Positions 11,871 through 23,668 of a DNA stretch of 64,000 nt are shown here, in pieces (positions within the stretch are counted from its first letter, which is position 1; every line of letters starts with the position of its first letter). The notes below the pieces were generated by a model. The model was not told where the DNA came from and did no database searches. It worked only from the letters and a program-made list of their open reading frames with translations. Origin of the DNA: Anastrepha obliqua (taxonomy: Eukaryota; Arthropoda; Insecta; Diptera; Tephritidae); the NCBI RefSeq assembly GCF_027943255.1, contig NC_072893.1, forward strand, positions 31,890,001 through 31,954,000, written 5' to 3'. The translations under genes were made by a program, and so were the position numbers.

Positions 11871-12568
11871 GACATTAGGGGTAGTGAGAGGCCCGAAAAA
11901 ATTATGATTTTAAATAATTTTTTTTTTTGCAAGTCAATTGCTTTATCTTTCAAAAATGAAAACATAGCATTAATACATCATGTTTTGACTTGAATTTAGC
12001 AAAAAAAAAAATCATAATTTTGAAAGTTATCGCTGTTTGTGTTATCCGTTTCTTCAGAAGTCCCTTGCGTTGATCATCACAAGTCTTTGGAGATTTATCT
12101 ACAATCCTCCAGACAAGAGAGATTAGTTTTATTAATAGATAATCGTGTGCCTGATCGAAGTTTTTCTTTTAAAATTAACAAAATGGCGGCCTCAGGAAAT
12201 ATTTTTCAGATTTTCGAGAAAAAAACCGACAATTAATTGTTTAAAAAAAGTCGAAATTTCTGAAAAAAAAAATCCTTCGATCAGGCAAGAGCTTTTTATG
12301 TTTTTCAAATGCAGTATACATTTTATTGAAATCTGCCAAGCGGTTTTAAAGTTACAGTGATCACCCGTTCAAAAAACATAGTTTTGAGAAAAACTCATTT
12401 AAAGTTTTGCGAACGATCCGGAGCGCCCGAGGGGCTTTGTTAATTATTGAATAACTCAAAAAGTATTTGCCGGATTCACTTTAAATTTTCACACAATATT
12501 TTTAAGATACCATACTTTAAGAAAATACAAAAAAAATTTTTTTTTTGATTCTGAGTACCCCTCACCTC
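11871..12568. mobile_element. ~700 bp MITE inserted in LINE, TTAT direct repeats
   Basis: Its ends align as inverted repeats: GACATTAGGGGTAGTGAGA at the left and, reversed, GAGGTGAGGGGTACTCAGA at the right (14 of 19 identical). It is bounded by TTAT at 11867-11870 and 12569-12572. Removing it restores the order ...SQA-IKALES... of the LINE RNase H seen intact at 45.48 kb. The interior has GAGAAAAACTCATTTAAAG and a CACAATATT segment, both resembling the TTAA-flanked MITE at 24515-24857. Four-bp TTAA-like targets suggest piggyBac mobilisation. There is no transposase. Confidence 0.72.
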
Positions 12569-12572
12569 TTAT

Positions 12573-13150
12573 TCCCGCCTGGTCCTCTGAATAAATGAGG
12601 ACTTTTCTGATGGATAATAGTCTTGTATTTATCGCTGTAAGTCCTTCTTTAATAGCAGTGACTTCCGCTTGAAATACACTATAGTGATCGGGTAGGCGGA
12701 ATGGTTGCTTTATCTCCATTTTTTCGGAGTAGACGCCTCCACCTACTTTATTAACTAATTTTGAGCCATTTGTATAGTTATTTCATTTTTATTTTCAATG
12801 AGGTCATTATTCCGATTTTCTTTCAAAGGAAGCATTGTGATAAAGGATTTATTTAAATTAATGTCCTTAGTATTACAAATGCCGGTTTTACAAAGAAATT
12901 CGCCTGTATTCTGGTCGAATGACCCATATGGGTCGTTTTGAATGAGTTTATTTCCCTTCATCTAAGCGCTGATTTGGCAGCTACTGGCTTACCGAATAGT
13001 TAGATGGGTAGTAAGTTTAGCATAATTTTAATGCATCTGTAGGTGTAGTGCTCAGAGCTTCATAAACACAAAGATTGGCCATCCCTTGGCCAGTAGACTT
13101 TTTGATATATTCCGTATCTAAAGCCGGCCCCCATACAAGTACTCCGAGCT
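12573..13150 (-). mobile_element. RNase H LINE, 5' half (RT C-terminus and RNase H start)
   Basis: Minus-strand reading gives a GVLVWGPALDTEYIKKS segment, then ALSTTPTDALKIMLNL (a hallmark of the region after the RT palm), then CNTKDINLNKSFITMLPLKE. The RNase H part follows with VGGGVYS, YSVFQAEVTAIKEGL and the strand before the first break. CKT-KDINLNKSF is shared with 45040-46140, so both copies belong to one family. The copy continues at 11420-11870. Confidence 0.8.
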
Positions 13151-15229
13151 TCCAAGCCAAGAAATTTTTACAAAATATAAAAAAAAAAATTATAATTTTG
13201 CAGCATTACCTCCAAATAAAGTAAGCCAAAAAATAGTTACAAACAAATCTATTAAAAAAATTTAATTTTCAAATTCTTTGCCGCATTAAATCGGGCGCAA
13301 TTGCCACATTGAACACAACGCAAGTGCAAAAACATGAAAAATAAAGGAAAAACCTTGAATTCACTGTTCTCAATTTTATTTGCGGTTTCATTTTTTCACC
13401 TTTTGATAAATAACGGTTTCACTTTTCAAATGCTAAAAACCTAAAAAAAAAACCCATAATTGCTTTATGCACTCAAACGGTACCGAAAAAAGTCATATAT
13501 GTATAAGTTCACATTTGTAAATGCTTATATATGTGTTTATATGTATTTGTTGTACCATAAGTACGTGCATCCGTGTGTAGGAACGTTTGCTCAGCAAGCT
13601 GTGGTTGCACTTGTTCCAAGCAATTGCAAATATCGAATTCCATGCGCAGCAACAAAACAATAGAAACCGCAATCAAGAGTGTGAGAAAAGAAACCTCAAT
13701 ACAGCTGCACAAATGTGTGCACATATAGATATGTGTATATATGTATGTACGAGTGGTATAGTAAAGCCGACACCGCAAACAGTTAACCTCAATAACGTTG
13801 CGCAGCATTCAACGGCGCAGCACCACCGGTCGTATGAGTGACTCGCATGCAAAAGATGACGGTGTAGTTGGTGACGCTGGACGTTAGATTCAAGCAGCCA
13901 GCCAGCTAGCGGAACATATGCATGAATGCTGAAAAATCAACTAAGGCGAAAAGCAAAAGACTGCATGCTTAGTTTTTTTACTAAGCATACTTTTTCTCTT
14001 TGTTTGTTGGGTTTTTTTTTTTTGTGTTTTGCTACAGCAACAGCCAGGTTGCTACTTTCAACTTCTTCTTCGCCACAGCTCGGTTTCTTTTCTTTACGAA
14101 CGCACTTTTATCTACTAACTCCCCGACTCTTTGTTGTGTTATCTAGCATATGTGCTTGGAATATGGAATTTCTGTCACGCCACAACACCCACCTACAGAC
14201 ACTAGCAGATTTATTTCTGCACTGCAAATTTTTATTTTGGTTTCAAATAAAAAGTTTCTTTCCTCCAATGTTGCTGCATGAAAGTTGCAATGGTTTCGGT
14301 GCTGTTGCTGCTTAACTTTCTTGCTGCTATTTTCTATAAGCCTTTTTGTATTTGGTTTCTTGAATACATGATTTTATCTACTTAACTGCTTCTTTTTCTT
14401 TTCACGCTTCTATTGTCTTGCAGCTCACATATTTTGGTATGCATCTGCGTCTTTGTTTGCCTGCGACTTCTATTGGCGATATTTTGTGTTTGATTGCTAT
14501 TGTTTTCGCTTCATATGCATAGGAGTGTTTTCACTTGAGGGAGTTTCGAAATGCATACTGCAGGTACATTCATGTGAGCAACTCTCCCTCGCTTTGGCAA
14601 GCTTTGCGATAGTCACTTTCAATTTTTACATTTTTGTGGAAAAAAGTGAAATTGTAATATTTTTTATTCATTCTTCTGCCTACAGTGTATTGAAAATATA
14701 CCTGTACTAAGTTATACACCTGAAAATTTTCAATTTACAATATTTAATTTCTAGGCACTAGTGCACGAGGGTATATTATAAATTTCTTGCACAACAGTTA
14801 TTTAAAGCATAATAACAAAATCGTTATAGACATATTCCTATGGTATGCATATCCAAATGCTTGGAATGATGTGCCATGTTACGCTGTCCGTCCATGTGGC
14901 TTTATGGCGAATGACTGGAGTAAGAACTGAGATATCTGATTGAAGCTTAGCATGCATACCATTCTCGATAGGCTCGAAAGGCACGGATGCCATTGAATAT
15001 AGACAAATTAGAGCAGTAAACACGCTCACCTTGCCGGTGCAGTAATTTTCAAACATGCTAACTATACAGAAATGTGAAATAAGTTAAAAAGCTAGCCCCA
15101 AAAAAAATAATTGTTTAAGCAAAAAATTAACAAAATTAAACAGTGATGGACGATTGACACTTACGCGGAAAAATTAGGTTTACCATTTAGCCCGAATTGC
15201 AGAAGCTATTAAGCATTTTCTCTATAAAT
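13151..15229. other. Long spacer, no confident feature
   Basis: AT-rich sequence with a 10-11 bp T run near 14010 and ATATGTATGTAC-type tracts. Frames of up to 129 residues (13926-14315) are rich in Phe, Leu and Ser, as expected from T-rich DNA, and show no domain. Nothing here could be assigned. Confidence 0.5.
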
Positions 15230-15455
15230 GTGCGGGCTTGGCAGCTAAGCGATTAAAGCCACTGTGTGCTCCTTTCTTCGATAGCCTTGGGTAGTGCGCC
15301 AACTTAAATGCCTTACAACTTCTGCATTAAGTCAAAAGCTCTGGGTGGCAGTAGATATCTGTCTATTGAAGGTCTCATAATGGTATCAAAACAACACTTT
15401 GGAGCTGCTTGGGGAGTGCCAGAGTAATATTTCAACCTCTTCACCTGCCCACCTA
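15230..15455 (+). mobile_element. LINE 3' end (ACCTACC-tail family)
   Basis: A short C-terminal remnant is followed by TCATAATGGTATCAAAACAA, GAGCTGCTTGGGGAGTGCC and CACCTGCCCACC. The order matches the tails at 11042-11145 and 18830-18920. It is heavily mutated and ends where the spacer before the 105 bp satellite starts. Confidence 0.6.
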
Positions 15456-15639
15456 AACAGCAAACACCACTAACATTCATACAAAAGAATTCTTGGTTTC
15501 CATCCATTTCTCCATCTATATTATACTTATATATGCAAATATCATGCTTGCAATAAAATTAAATAATAAATGATTTATTTTTTAAAATCAAAAAAATGTT
15601 GTACCTATTGGTTTCCAAGAAGAATATTGCTCAAATGTG

Positions 15640-16700
15640 TTGCACACCATTTAGAAATACAATGAAACTAAACCTATTTGAAACACATTTTGCGTATCTA
15701 ACTTTTTTTATTTCAAATGTTGTAATTTTCCGAAAAAGGTGGCAACTCTATTCAAAATTAATTCTAAACCGAACTAAATGTTTCTGAAACACATTTTATG
15801 TATATAACTTTTTATTCCAAATTTTATAGTTTTGCGAAAAAGGTGGCAACTCTGCCCAAAAATATTTCTAAACAGAACTGAACGTTTCACAAACACATTT
15901 TTTAATATAACTTTTTTTATTCGAATTTTTGTAATTTTTCGAAAAAAGTGGCAACTCTATCCAAAAATATTTCTAAACAGAACTAAATGTTTCTCAAACT
16001 CATTTTGTATTTCTAACACTTTTGTTCCAAATTTTGCAATTTTTCGAAAAAGGTGGCAACTCTGTCCAGAAATATTTCTAAACGAAACTACTTGTTTCTC
16101 AAATACATTTCGTATATCTAACTTTATTATTCGAAAAAGATGGCAACGCTATACAAAACTATTTCTAAACAGAACTAAATGTTTCTCAAACAAATTTGGA
16201 TGTTTAACTTTTTTATTCCAAATTTTGTAGTTTTTGGAAAAAGGGGGTAACTCTATCCAAAAATATGTCTAAACGTAACTAAATTTATCTCGAACACATT
16301 TTGTGTATCTAACTTCTTTATTCCAATTTTAATTAAATTTTTTAAAAAGGTGGCAGCTCTATCCAAAAATATTTCTAAACTAAACTAAATGTTTCTCACA
16401 CACATTTTAGATGTTTAACTTTTTATTCCAAATTTGGTAATTTTTCGAAAAAGGTGGCAACCCTATCCCAACATGTTTCTAATTAAACTAAATTTATATC
16501 AAACACATTTTATATATTTAACTTATTTTATTCCAATTTTTAATTTTTTTTTTGAAAAGGTGGCAACTCTATCCAAAAATATTTCTAAACAGAACTAAAT
16601 GTTTCTCAAACACATTTTGTATACTTAACTTATTTCATTCCAAAATTGTGTAATTTTTTAAAAGGTGGTAACCCTATCCCAAAATATTTCTAAATGAATG
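15640..16700. repeat. ~105 bp satellite, ten units
   Basis: The anchor AAAAAGGTGGCAACTCTATC recurs with its GGTGGC at 15738, 15842, 15947, 16052, 16139, 16243, 16349, 16453, 16559 and 16664. Spacing is 104-106 bp except one 87 bp unit. Other shared blocks are TTTCTAAACAGAACTAAATG, TTTCTCAAACACATTTTGTA and TAACTTTTTTATTCCAAATT. Because 105 is a multiple of three, frames stay open over several units, giving the repetitive RKRWQLCPKIFLNRT peptide at 15832-16230. That frame is a by-product of the period, not evidence of a gene. Confidence 0.92.
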
Positions 16701-16984
16701 GTTTGATAGCATTAACATTAATGTGCAAAATAAAAAAATAAGTATAAGTAAAAATAAGATTTTTGCAGCTATAAAAAATATATGAAAGAGTTGAACGTCG
16801 GCTTGTATTCAACTTTTTTCCAATCTTTCTAGTAATATTCGGTCGTCACGTCGAAAAAACTTTTAATTTTTTGAAGCCATCGGCGAATACACCCAGCTTT
16901 TGATATCTGCAAATGTTGTAAAGTGCTACTTACAAATGATTTTTTTATAAAAGTGCATATTATATTAGTTTCGCGAAAAATAAA

Positions 16985-17345
16985 TCATTATTTTCTCGGT
17001 AGATGGCTGTAGTGATCGATATCTCGTAAAATATCGATCAAACAATCAAACATCAAACAGTTGTGAATTACTGGATGTTAAAGAGAAAATCCGTTACATT
17101 TTACAGTATTTCTTTGATAAGGCGAAAATTAAAGCCCGGCCGAAATTGCGAAGGGTGTTTATGGAGAAAATATGCGTGCAAATTCGTTTTCGCCGATTCC
17201 GTTCAGGCGTTTTTGATGTTAAAAAAAATGTCGATAAAATCACAGAAATAATCGCATTTGACCCACATGTTAGTAGTCGTAGTAACGCCCAGGAACTGAA
17301 GATCGATCATAAAACAATTTTAAGCCATTTGCGGAAAATAAAAAT
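16985..17345 (+). mobile_element. Mariner remnant, N-terminal part (mellifera-like)
   Basis: The AGATGGCTGTAGTGATCGAT segment resembles a mariner 5' leader. Broken frames read KEKIRYILQYFFDKAK, then RFRRFRSGVFDV, and then NVDKITEII.FDPHVSSRS followed by AQELKIDHKTILSHLRK. These are the two helix-turn-helix DNA-binding units of a mariner transposase of the mellifera type. The catalytic half is absent. Frameshifts separate the pieces. Terminal repeats and TA target sites are not recognisable. Confidence 0.75.
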
Positions 17346-18825
17346 AAAAATAATGAATTTTTCCCCCTCCAAACTAATATTATATCCACTTTTACAAAAA
17401 AATTAAGGAATTAAATAAAAAAGAAATAAATACTGAAAACTTTGTACTACCGTATGCCACGCTGCTATTATTGAAACACTGCTGTGCATATATATATATG
17501 TAGCTAACATAAGCTTTCCCAATTTTCAAATTTTCCTGCGATACACCAAAACTGACCTTCATCAATCATTGCGATTGTCTCCATGCATACCAACTCGAGC
17601 TTATCTAAAGCCAGCCTGAATAATGGCCATGCAAGACAAAGGGCATTTTAATGGCCCTTCAAATCAAGGCATTTCGATTAATAAAGGAAAGTAAATAACT
17701 GCCGCCAATTATTAAAAGTCCGAAGAAAAAAATATTTACTTGCATTGAGCTGCATAATGAGCTGCAGCGTGAATGGTTGTAAATGTCCAATTTATTGTCA
17801 ACTCGAAGATGGATAATTCGCCGCTTCTGAGAAGCGAAAAAAAAATGTACATTACACCAGTGAGAAATTCGAGAGAACAGAATATGCAGAGAGTAATGTG
17901 ATAAGAGGAGAAATGAGCAACAAACAGCTACATACTTGAAACAGCAGCAAAAACAACAACGAAAGCAGCATGCAGCACCTGTAATAAGCGAAAAAGGCAA
18001 TGATAGAAAGAGTAAAATGGGAGAAAGGGAAATGGGAAGAAAAAGAAGCAGCGGCTCCCCACTGTCGGATCGTGAAGTGAAAAGTTGGCGTACTTGGCTG
18101 CTGTTGACAATTGAATGCACATCAGCAACAATAACAATCGACCAGCAAAAGCACCTAAGCAACTTTTGTCAACACTTGTTGTATCCCAGTGAAAGTTTTA
18201 CGTTCACGTTTGAACGTTTAAGTTGTAAAGTTGAAGTTAATCAATGAATGGCAATGGCAATGGGTATGGGAATGCGCATCGGTGATGGTGACTAAGTGAA
18301 GTCATTGTTTTTGTTGAAATTTCCCACTTGACAACTTGGTGGTATTTTTTCATATTTAAATTCAAATAAAGTGAATACGTCAATACGCAAGTGCTTATAA
18401 AAAGAAAAAATAAATCATTTTATAAATATAATATTCCAACTTTTTGAATTGAAATGAGCATAGCTTAGAAAAAAAAATTAGAAAAAACGATGAACACTCA
18501 ACGTAATGCATTACTAATGGTCTCAAGAAAAAGCACAAAAAAATTGAAGGCGTGAAAACGTCTTGATAACAAAAGCAAAAATATACAATAATTTCTTTAT
18601 TTTTTACATATATATATACATATTTTATGTATGAGTATATGTGTGTGTAAGCATGCGTCTGTTAATTTACAAGTAAAAGCAAAAGTATACAAAGTGCTGC
18701 GGTAAAAGTGAATGGGATCGATTGATGAACAGCTTTTAATTAACCGAACATCTTCAACGCACACATACACGCATGCACAAGCAAATGTTTTGGGAGAAAA
18801 CAAGGAGACCCTGTAGTAAAAACCC
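17346..18825. other. Spacer, no confident feature
   Basis: Includes a CAGCAGCAAAAACAACAAC-rich tract near 17940 that generates a Cys/Phe-rich minus-strand frame (17659-18162). No domain, element end or splice structure was convincing. Confidence 0.45.
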
Positions 18826-19325
18826 ATAGGTAGGTAAGTAGGTAAGATGGCAAGAGTACCCCAATCACACTTCAAGTAGCACTTACGTGCCGTTTAGATA
18901 CCATAATGTGGACCATTACCTGTGAAAAGAAAAATTTTGGGAAAAGAAAACCTTCTACAGCCATCCAGTGCTATTGATGTAGTGGAAGAGAGAAAAGGGA
19001 TCTAGGCTGGAGAATTTCTTCAAGTCATCCCCAAAGGGCACGCTAAGGAATCTCAAGCGCCTAGCCACCAGAGCCGGACATTTGCAGAGAAAGTATTCCA
19101 CAGTCTCTTTCTCTGCAGGATCCCCACAGCTTCTGCAATCGGGGTTGTGTTTCCAAGTGTCTCCGCATGAGAACCGATCACCCAGTGGCCAGTGAACACC
19201 GAAAATACCCATAGTACTGGAATAAAGTTTGACTTCACAGGTATTGATGCTACGAGCCACGCGAACTTGGTAGTTTTCAATAATTTGAGAGGGAATATTT
19301 GAGATATTTAGCAAATGCATGTAAG
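18826..19325 (-). mobile_element. LINE C-terminus and 3' tail
   Basis: The minus-strand frame 18955-19320 contains VHWPLGDRFSCGDTWKHNPD, the cysteine cluster CRSCGDPAEKETVEYFLCKC, and ALVARRLRFLSV, ending FHYINSTGWL and stop. This is the domain after RNase H in I/LOA-type LINEs. Downstream is the GGTATCTAAACGGCAC tail that ends in ACCTACCTACC, shared with 11.1 and 15.4 kb. The 365 bp frame is intact to its stop, so this is one of the better-preserved LINE ends. Confidence 0.8.
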
Positions 19326-19483
19326 CGTTGGTGTTTTTGAAGTCTTTACACCAATAAAAATAGCCAAAAAAACGTATTGCAGAAGTTATAGAAAACTTCT
19401 ACCTTCCGAAAAACTTCAATTTACGAGAAAATTCAGCAGCAAATGGTCTATATAAAGTGCAGAGCATTAAGTTCTACCACTTG

Positions 19484-20130
19484 ATCAAAAAGTTCCCGGA
19501 ATATATTCAAAAAATTCAAAATAAAAGTCTATAAAAGTGATATCATCGCCTTCACTGCAATGCAATTATGCCAGCGTTTGATCCAGTCTACGTAACATTT
19601 CTGGAACTATATTTTCGGTATAGCCATTAGATCCATATTCGATTTTTCTATTACTTTCTTGCGGCTGTTAAAACACAACTCGATGGCTGTTGGATGGGAT
19701 TCGTTTCGGTCTCCATAAAAATCGTAATCCATAAAAACCGTGAGCATCGCTTTCTTTTTTGACTGAAAACGACGTGTTTCCTTTTCTTTTTGGTCTTTGT
19801 TCATTCGGAGCTCTCCATTCGCTCGTCGGAGGGCTGAATTGCGTGTCGTACTCATAAGCCTACGTCTTACGTCTTGTCTCCAGTGATGATGCGTTTGGTG
19901 AATGTTGGGTCGGATTCAGCCTTGGAAATCAAGTATTTGGCGATATCAACGCGGTCCCTTTTTTGTATGAAATTCAGGTCCTTTGGGACCAACTTTGCGA
20001 ACCAACACGGCGAAACCCGAATCATTAACTGCAATGTCTTGAACGGCTCCATAAGCAATGTTTAAATCCTCTGCCAGATTTCTGATGGTTATGTAAGTAA
20101 CCGTTAAACAAGTTGGTAACGAGGATGTGG
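19484..20130 (-). mobile_element. Mariner remnant with one terminal repeat
   Basis: Minus-strand pieces read NLAEDLNIAYGAVQDI, then LVPKDLNFIQKRDRVDIAKY and then RIITGDKT, the last being the first catalytic region with GDE changed to GDK. A frame change leads to a segment equivalent to SEWRAPNEP. At the 3' end the plus strand shows ATCAAAAAGTTCCCGGAA (19485-19502), a mariner-type terminal repeat also seen in variant form at 42304. The N-terminus, the second and third catalytic aspartates and the 5' end are missing or unreadable. Confidence 0.7.
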
Positions 20131-20210
20131 CAACAAAATAGTGCGGAAGCGCTAATTGGATTCTGGAAGAATCACCACTTTAACCAACCAACCCATATAT
20201 ATATATATAT

Positions 20211-20506
20211 TGACGGCTCGTACACCCTTTCTGGGTATTTGGCCGAGCTCCTTCTCCTATTTGTGGCGTGCATCGTGACGTTGTTCCACAAGTGTTTCAA
20301 GCCGACTCCGAACGGCAGATATTTTTTATGAGGAGCTTTTTCAGGGTAGAAATACACTCGGAGGTTTGCCATTGCCTGCTGAGGGGCGATGGCTATTAGA
20401 AAAAACTTTTTCTTCATTTTGGTCTTTCACCGAGGTTCGAACCTACCTTCTCTCTGAATTCCGAATGGTACTCAGGCACCAACCCATTCGACTATGATGG
20501 CCTCGT
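20211..20506 (-). mobile_element. tRNA-derived SINE (family 1), near full length
   Basis: Read on the minus strand, the head has an A box TAGTCGAATGGGTTGGTG (20477-20494) and a B box GGTTCGAACCTC (20432-20443), separated as in RNA polymerase III internal promoters. The body contains CGGAGTCGGCTTGAAACA and GGAGCTCGGCCAAATACCC. It ends in GGGTGTACGAGC followed by an AT-dinucleotide run at 20196-20211. Relatives are at 34728-34955, 55511-55652 and as partial copies at 25087-25155 and 36190-36300. Confidence 0.85.
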
Positions 20507-20599
20507 GGTTAGTTTGCGGTTATTGCTCAACTTTTCTTTCCCTTTATTGATGTATTCATCAGTTTCCGATGTCGACGGTTGCCACTACGCAGGCAAAAC

Positions 20600-20965
20600 G
20601 GTGCATATTTGGCACAAATTGGAGAATCCGAAACATCTTGAATTAAGTTTTGAATTTTACACAAAAAATGATAGAGCAATTATTCACATTTTTTATAGAA
20701 CAAAATTTCATGCCTTGTGAATCTCTCGACTATCTTCGCAGTAGCGCATCCTGTTAACCAAGTTTTCCAAGACCTTATGACGTTGCATAGGCTTCTCGAC
20801 GATTACGTGTGGATTTTCTGATCGCCAGATGAGGTAATTTTGCTTTTAGCATAGTCGCCAAGATGAAAAAGCTCTTCGTCAGAACAGATGGTTTTGATGG
20901 TCCTACAGGGTCTTTATGCCACATAACGAAGAAGTCCCACAAAAAGCTACATGCGCAAGTAAACT
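20600..20965 (-). mobile_element. Rosa-type mariner remnant with internal deletion
   Basis: Minus-strand pieces read ICSDEELFHLGDYAKSK, RSENPHVIVEKPMQRHKV and then directly ENLVNRMRYCEDSREIHKA. The first two match the segment around the first catalytic Asp in the copy at 25326-26260, and the third is a transposase C-terminus. Roughly 130 residues between them, including the second and third catalytic Asp, are missing. No ends were found. Confidence 0.65.
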
Positions 20966-21959
20966 CTTCTAATTTCGAACCCATCATTTACATCGATGCC
21001 TACATAACTTCGTTCACTCGCTCACACGCTTGTTAGTCACACATTTGTGTTCAGCTCGTTTAAGGCCGACTGCCTCGAGGAAATAAAATTTTAAATTACA
21101 GCGGCTCAAATTTGTCGGCAAGCGCACCTTTTACGTACCGCCAGTTTGTTTGCTTCTTCACACTATTTCTACCGTGTTGTTGTAGCTCGAAACGTACTGT
21201 TTATAGGTTTACTTTGAAGGCACAGCTCTTAACCTTAAAAAAGAGAGAAGCACAAAAATTCAGTTCAATGCTCAAATGAAGTTCCTGGTGTCTATGTATG
21301 TATGTTGTTGTTGTATGTATACGCGCGCACTTTTCAAAATTTTCAAGGCGGTGTAATTGATTTTTGATTAGAGTAGCAAAAGTTTACTACATTCGATCTT
21401 CAGTCAACTTCTTACTTCGTTGCCTTCATATGTGCGCCACATTCATGCGCAATTTATTATAAATATTTTGGCATTAGTTGTGGTTTCATTCAGATTTGTT
21501 TGATCTTCTATGGCAATTTTTCTACCCAAAGGTAGGCAAATGTAGAAATTTTCGTATCTCTGTAGTTGATGGAATTTCGTTAGAAAGTAGTGGGAATATG
21601 TGTGGTTTCTATATTTTCTGTTAGACCTTGCGACTGCTCACCGATTGACTTTTAATTAAGTATTCATAAATTTCATCTCAAAGCAATTACGCTTTGCGAC
21701 TTAAAAAAAAAAGTTTGTCAAGTTAATTAATTAACACACAATAATGGCTTTTAGCGATACCTGGTACAAATTCGTATAGCTTTTATATACAAGGTGGCGG
21801 ATTAATCATCAATTCGTTCTTGAATAACTTTTTTACTTTTTTACTTGAAATAAAAAAATGATTTTGAGTTTTGACAGCGCTCCATTGGCTGTCTGTTTGC
21901 ATGCTGCAACTGTCTAGGGCACAAGTAACAAATGTGATTGACGTATGCCTCCATTTGTA

Positions 21960-22372
21960 GCATCATACCTTTAGATCGCTTGAAGCGAGAAAACGAAGGG
22001 AGCTATGGCATCTTAAAAAGGGTACGACAAACGCCATAGTGGACTACACATGCGTCCGTACTAATAGCGAAAAACAACAAATTATAGCACACACACTACA
22101 AATATGGCAACAGCGCAGGGCGTCAGAGACGAAAGGCAGATGGTGGGCGAGACTTATACCAAAAGGGTATGGCAGAGAGTTTGTAGAGGTGATCTTCTGT
22201 ATTACTCAGCTGCTATCTGGATATGGGTATTTTAGAAAATATCTAAACAAAATAGGGAAAACAGGAGACAGTTTAGTTCCCTTAAGAGCAGAAAAAATCA
22301 TGGAAAAAATGGTAGAAAGCGCTAAAAATTGGCCACTTACTAGCACGTACATAGAGCGAGCAAGCTAATGGC
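21960..22372 (+). mobile_element. R1-like LINE C-terminal fragment with internal deletion
   Basis: The frame 22039-22368 reads KGRWWARLIPK, then a QLLSGYGYFRKYLNKIGKT motif, then RAEKIMEKMVESAKNW and TYIERAS. This is the C-terminal region of R1-type LINEs. The cysteine cluster that should sit between KIGKT and EKIMEKM is gone, while the frame stays open. A comparable intact LSGHGCFKSHLHRF segment occurs in the minus-strand copy at 35870-36180. Confidence 0.72.
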
Positions 22373-22389
22373 CTTCTCTATCAGAAATC

Positions 22390-22475
22390 CAAATAGATTA
22401 ACGAAACCAACGCAAGACTGAGTGTTGTCGAGGCTTTATGCTCCCCAGAGGAGTGAACAAGAAAAAAAAACATAG
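22390..22475 (+). mobile_element. RTE-like LINE 3' tail
   Basis: The segment AGATTAACGAAACCAACGCA followed by GAGGAGTGAACAAG and an A run matches the minus-strand tail at 51190-51290 closely and the ends near 7200 and 61430 more loosely. No coding part is present, so it is a very short 5'-truncated copy or a relic. Confidence 0.65.
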
Positions 22476-22789
22476 AACGAGTCCTGCGCACCAAAACCTT
22501 GACACTGGCAGAGATGCCTAGCCGACATGCTAACCTTAACCTACCTATCTAATTAGAAGATGAGCCGCTAACATGTTGGTGGCTCCAAAACTGGCGACCT
22601 TGGTCGTGGGGAGAGTAGAAGAGGCAGTCTTTATCAGAACGCCCACTTGGATCTTCTCTGTTTTCGATGAAATACTATGGTATGAAATACCATAGGTGGG
22701 CACACTGCATTATAAATTTACTGCATTACAAAAAGCAGTAATCAGTAAAATTTTACTGATAATGAAGTTTAATTTGCATTACCAGTAAA

Positions 22790-23035
22790 CTTTTACTGAT
22801 TACTGAAAAAAATTTGCAGTAAAAATATATTTTTACTAATTACTGAAAAAAATTGCAGTAAAAATATTTTTTTACTGATTACTGAAAAAAATTGCAGTAA
22901 AAATATTTTTTTACTGATTACTGAAAAAAATTTGCAGTAAAAATATTTTTTTACTGATTACTGAAAAAAATTGCAGTAAACATATTTTTTTACTGATTAC
23001 TGAAAAAAATTGCAGTAAAATTACTGATAATGTAA
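22790..23035. repeat. Left subterminal ~39 bp tandem array of the hAT element
   Basis: About six units, each holding TACTGATTACTGAAAAAAAT and a TTGCAGTAAAAATAT half. TTACTG and CAGTAA alternate inside each unit, so every unit contains its own short inverted motif. The last unit runs into ACTGATAATG. Confidence 0.85.
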
Positions 23036-23449
23036 TTTGATTTGCATTATCAGTATAATATTTACTGTTTATGGGAAGTCAAAATGTAATACACTCTCAT
23101 CACGAAATTCAATCATTTATGTACTCAATAATTCTTTCTTTTTTTTGGTTTCTCTTATTTTCCTAAATAACAAAATAATAACCCCCTAACTGTAACTGTC
23201 GTACAATCCAAACAAAAGAATTGGGTGAAGATGCAAAGAAAAAAACAGGCCAATAAATATTTATTGCACGCTACACATATCTATACAACACTGAAAGAGT
23301 GGTCAAATATGGAAAAGTAGCCTGTGCCAAAACTCGTATTCTACCTCAACCACCTCAAAAAACATTGTTTGACTTCGGGGATGAAAGTAATGGTAAACTT
23401 TTTACACTTGGTTTTCAATTAAATATTTGTTTTATGCATACTATATTTA

Positions 23450-23668
23450 CTTAAATAGATATTAGCATACAATGTGGTTCCACTGACTCGGAAAATTATC
23501 TTCAAGAAACGCTCTTATACCTGGCCCAACGAGAAGAAACAACAAGTTGCCTAAATAAATATCAGGCTATTATTTTTAAAATATAATACCCCATTACCGT
23601 CATCTGCACCTGTAGAACGGTTATTTTCATTCGCTGGAATTGTAAATCGGTCCAGAAGGCAAAAACTG
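23450..23668 (+). pseudogene. hAT transposase remnant (dimerisation domain)
   Basis: One frame reads DSENYLQETLLYLAQREETT and then [12 protein letters not shown]. After a one-base frame change it continues [20 protein letters not shown] and then NRSRRQKL. The [14 protein letters not shown] core is the conserved hAT C-terminal dimerisation motif. An upstream LFDFGDES segment near 23365 is also hAT-like. The N-terminal zinc finger and DDE domain are absent. The motif lies right at the edge of the right tandem array. Confidence 0.82.

Noticed and set aside
13926..14315. 129-codon plus-strand frame
   Set aside because: Phe/Leu/Ser-rich product of T-rich sequence with no recognisable domain.
15832..16230. 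132-codon repetitive frame
   Set aside because: Explained entirely by the 105 bp tandem repeat whose period is a multiple of three.
17659..18162. 167-codon minus-strand frame
   Set aside because: Cys/Phe/Leu-rich because it reads the complement of CAA/CAG-rich DNA; no domain, start context or splice support.
21780..21960. Possible DNA-transposon left end (AAGGTGGCGGATTAATCATC)
   Set aside because: It looks like a terminal repeat next to a TA, but no partner end or coding part was found.
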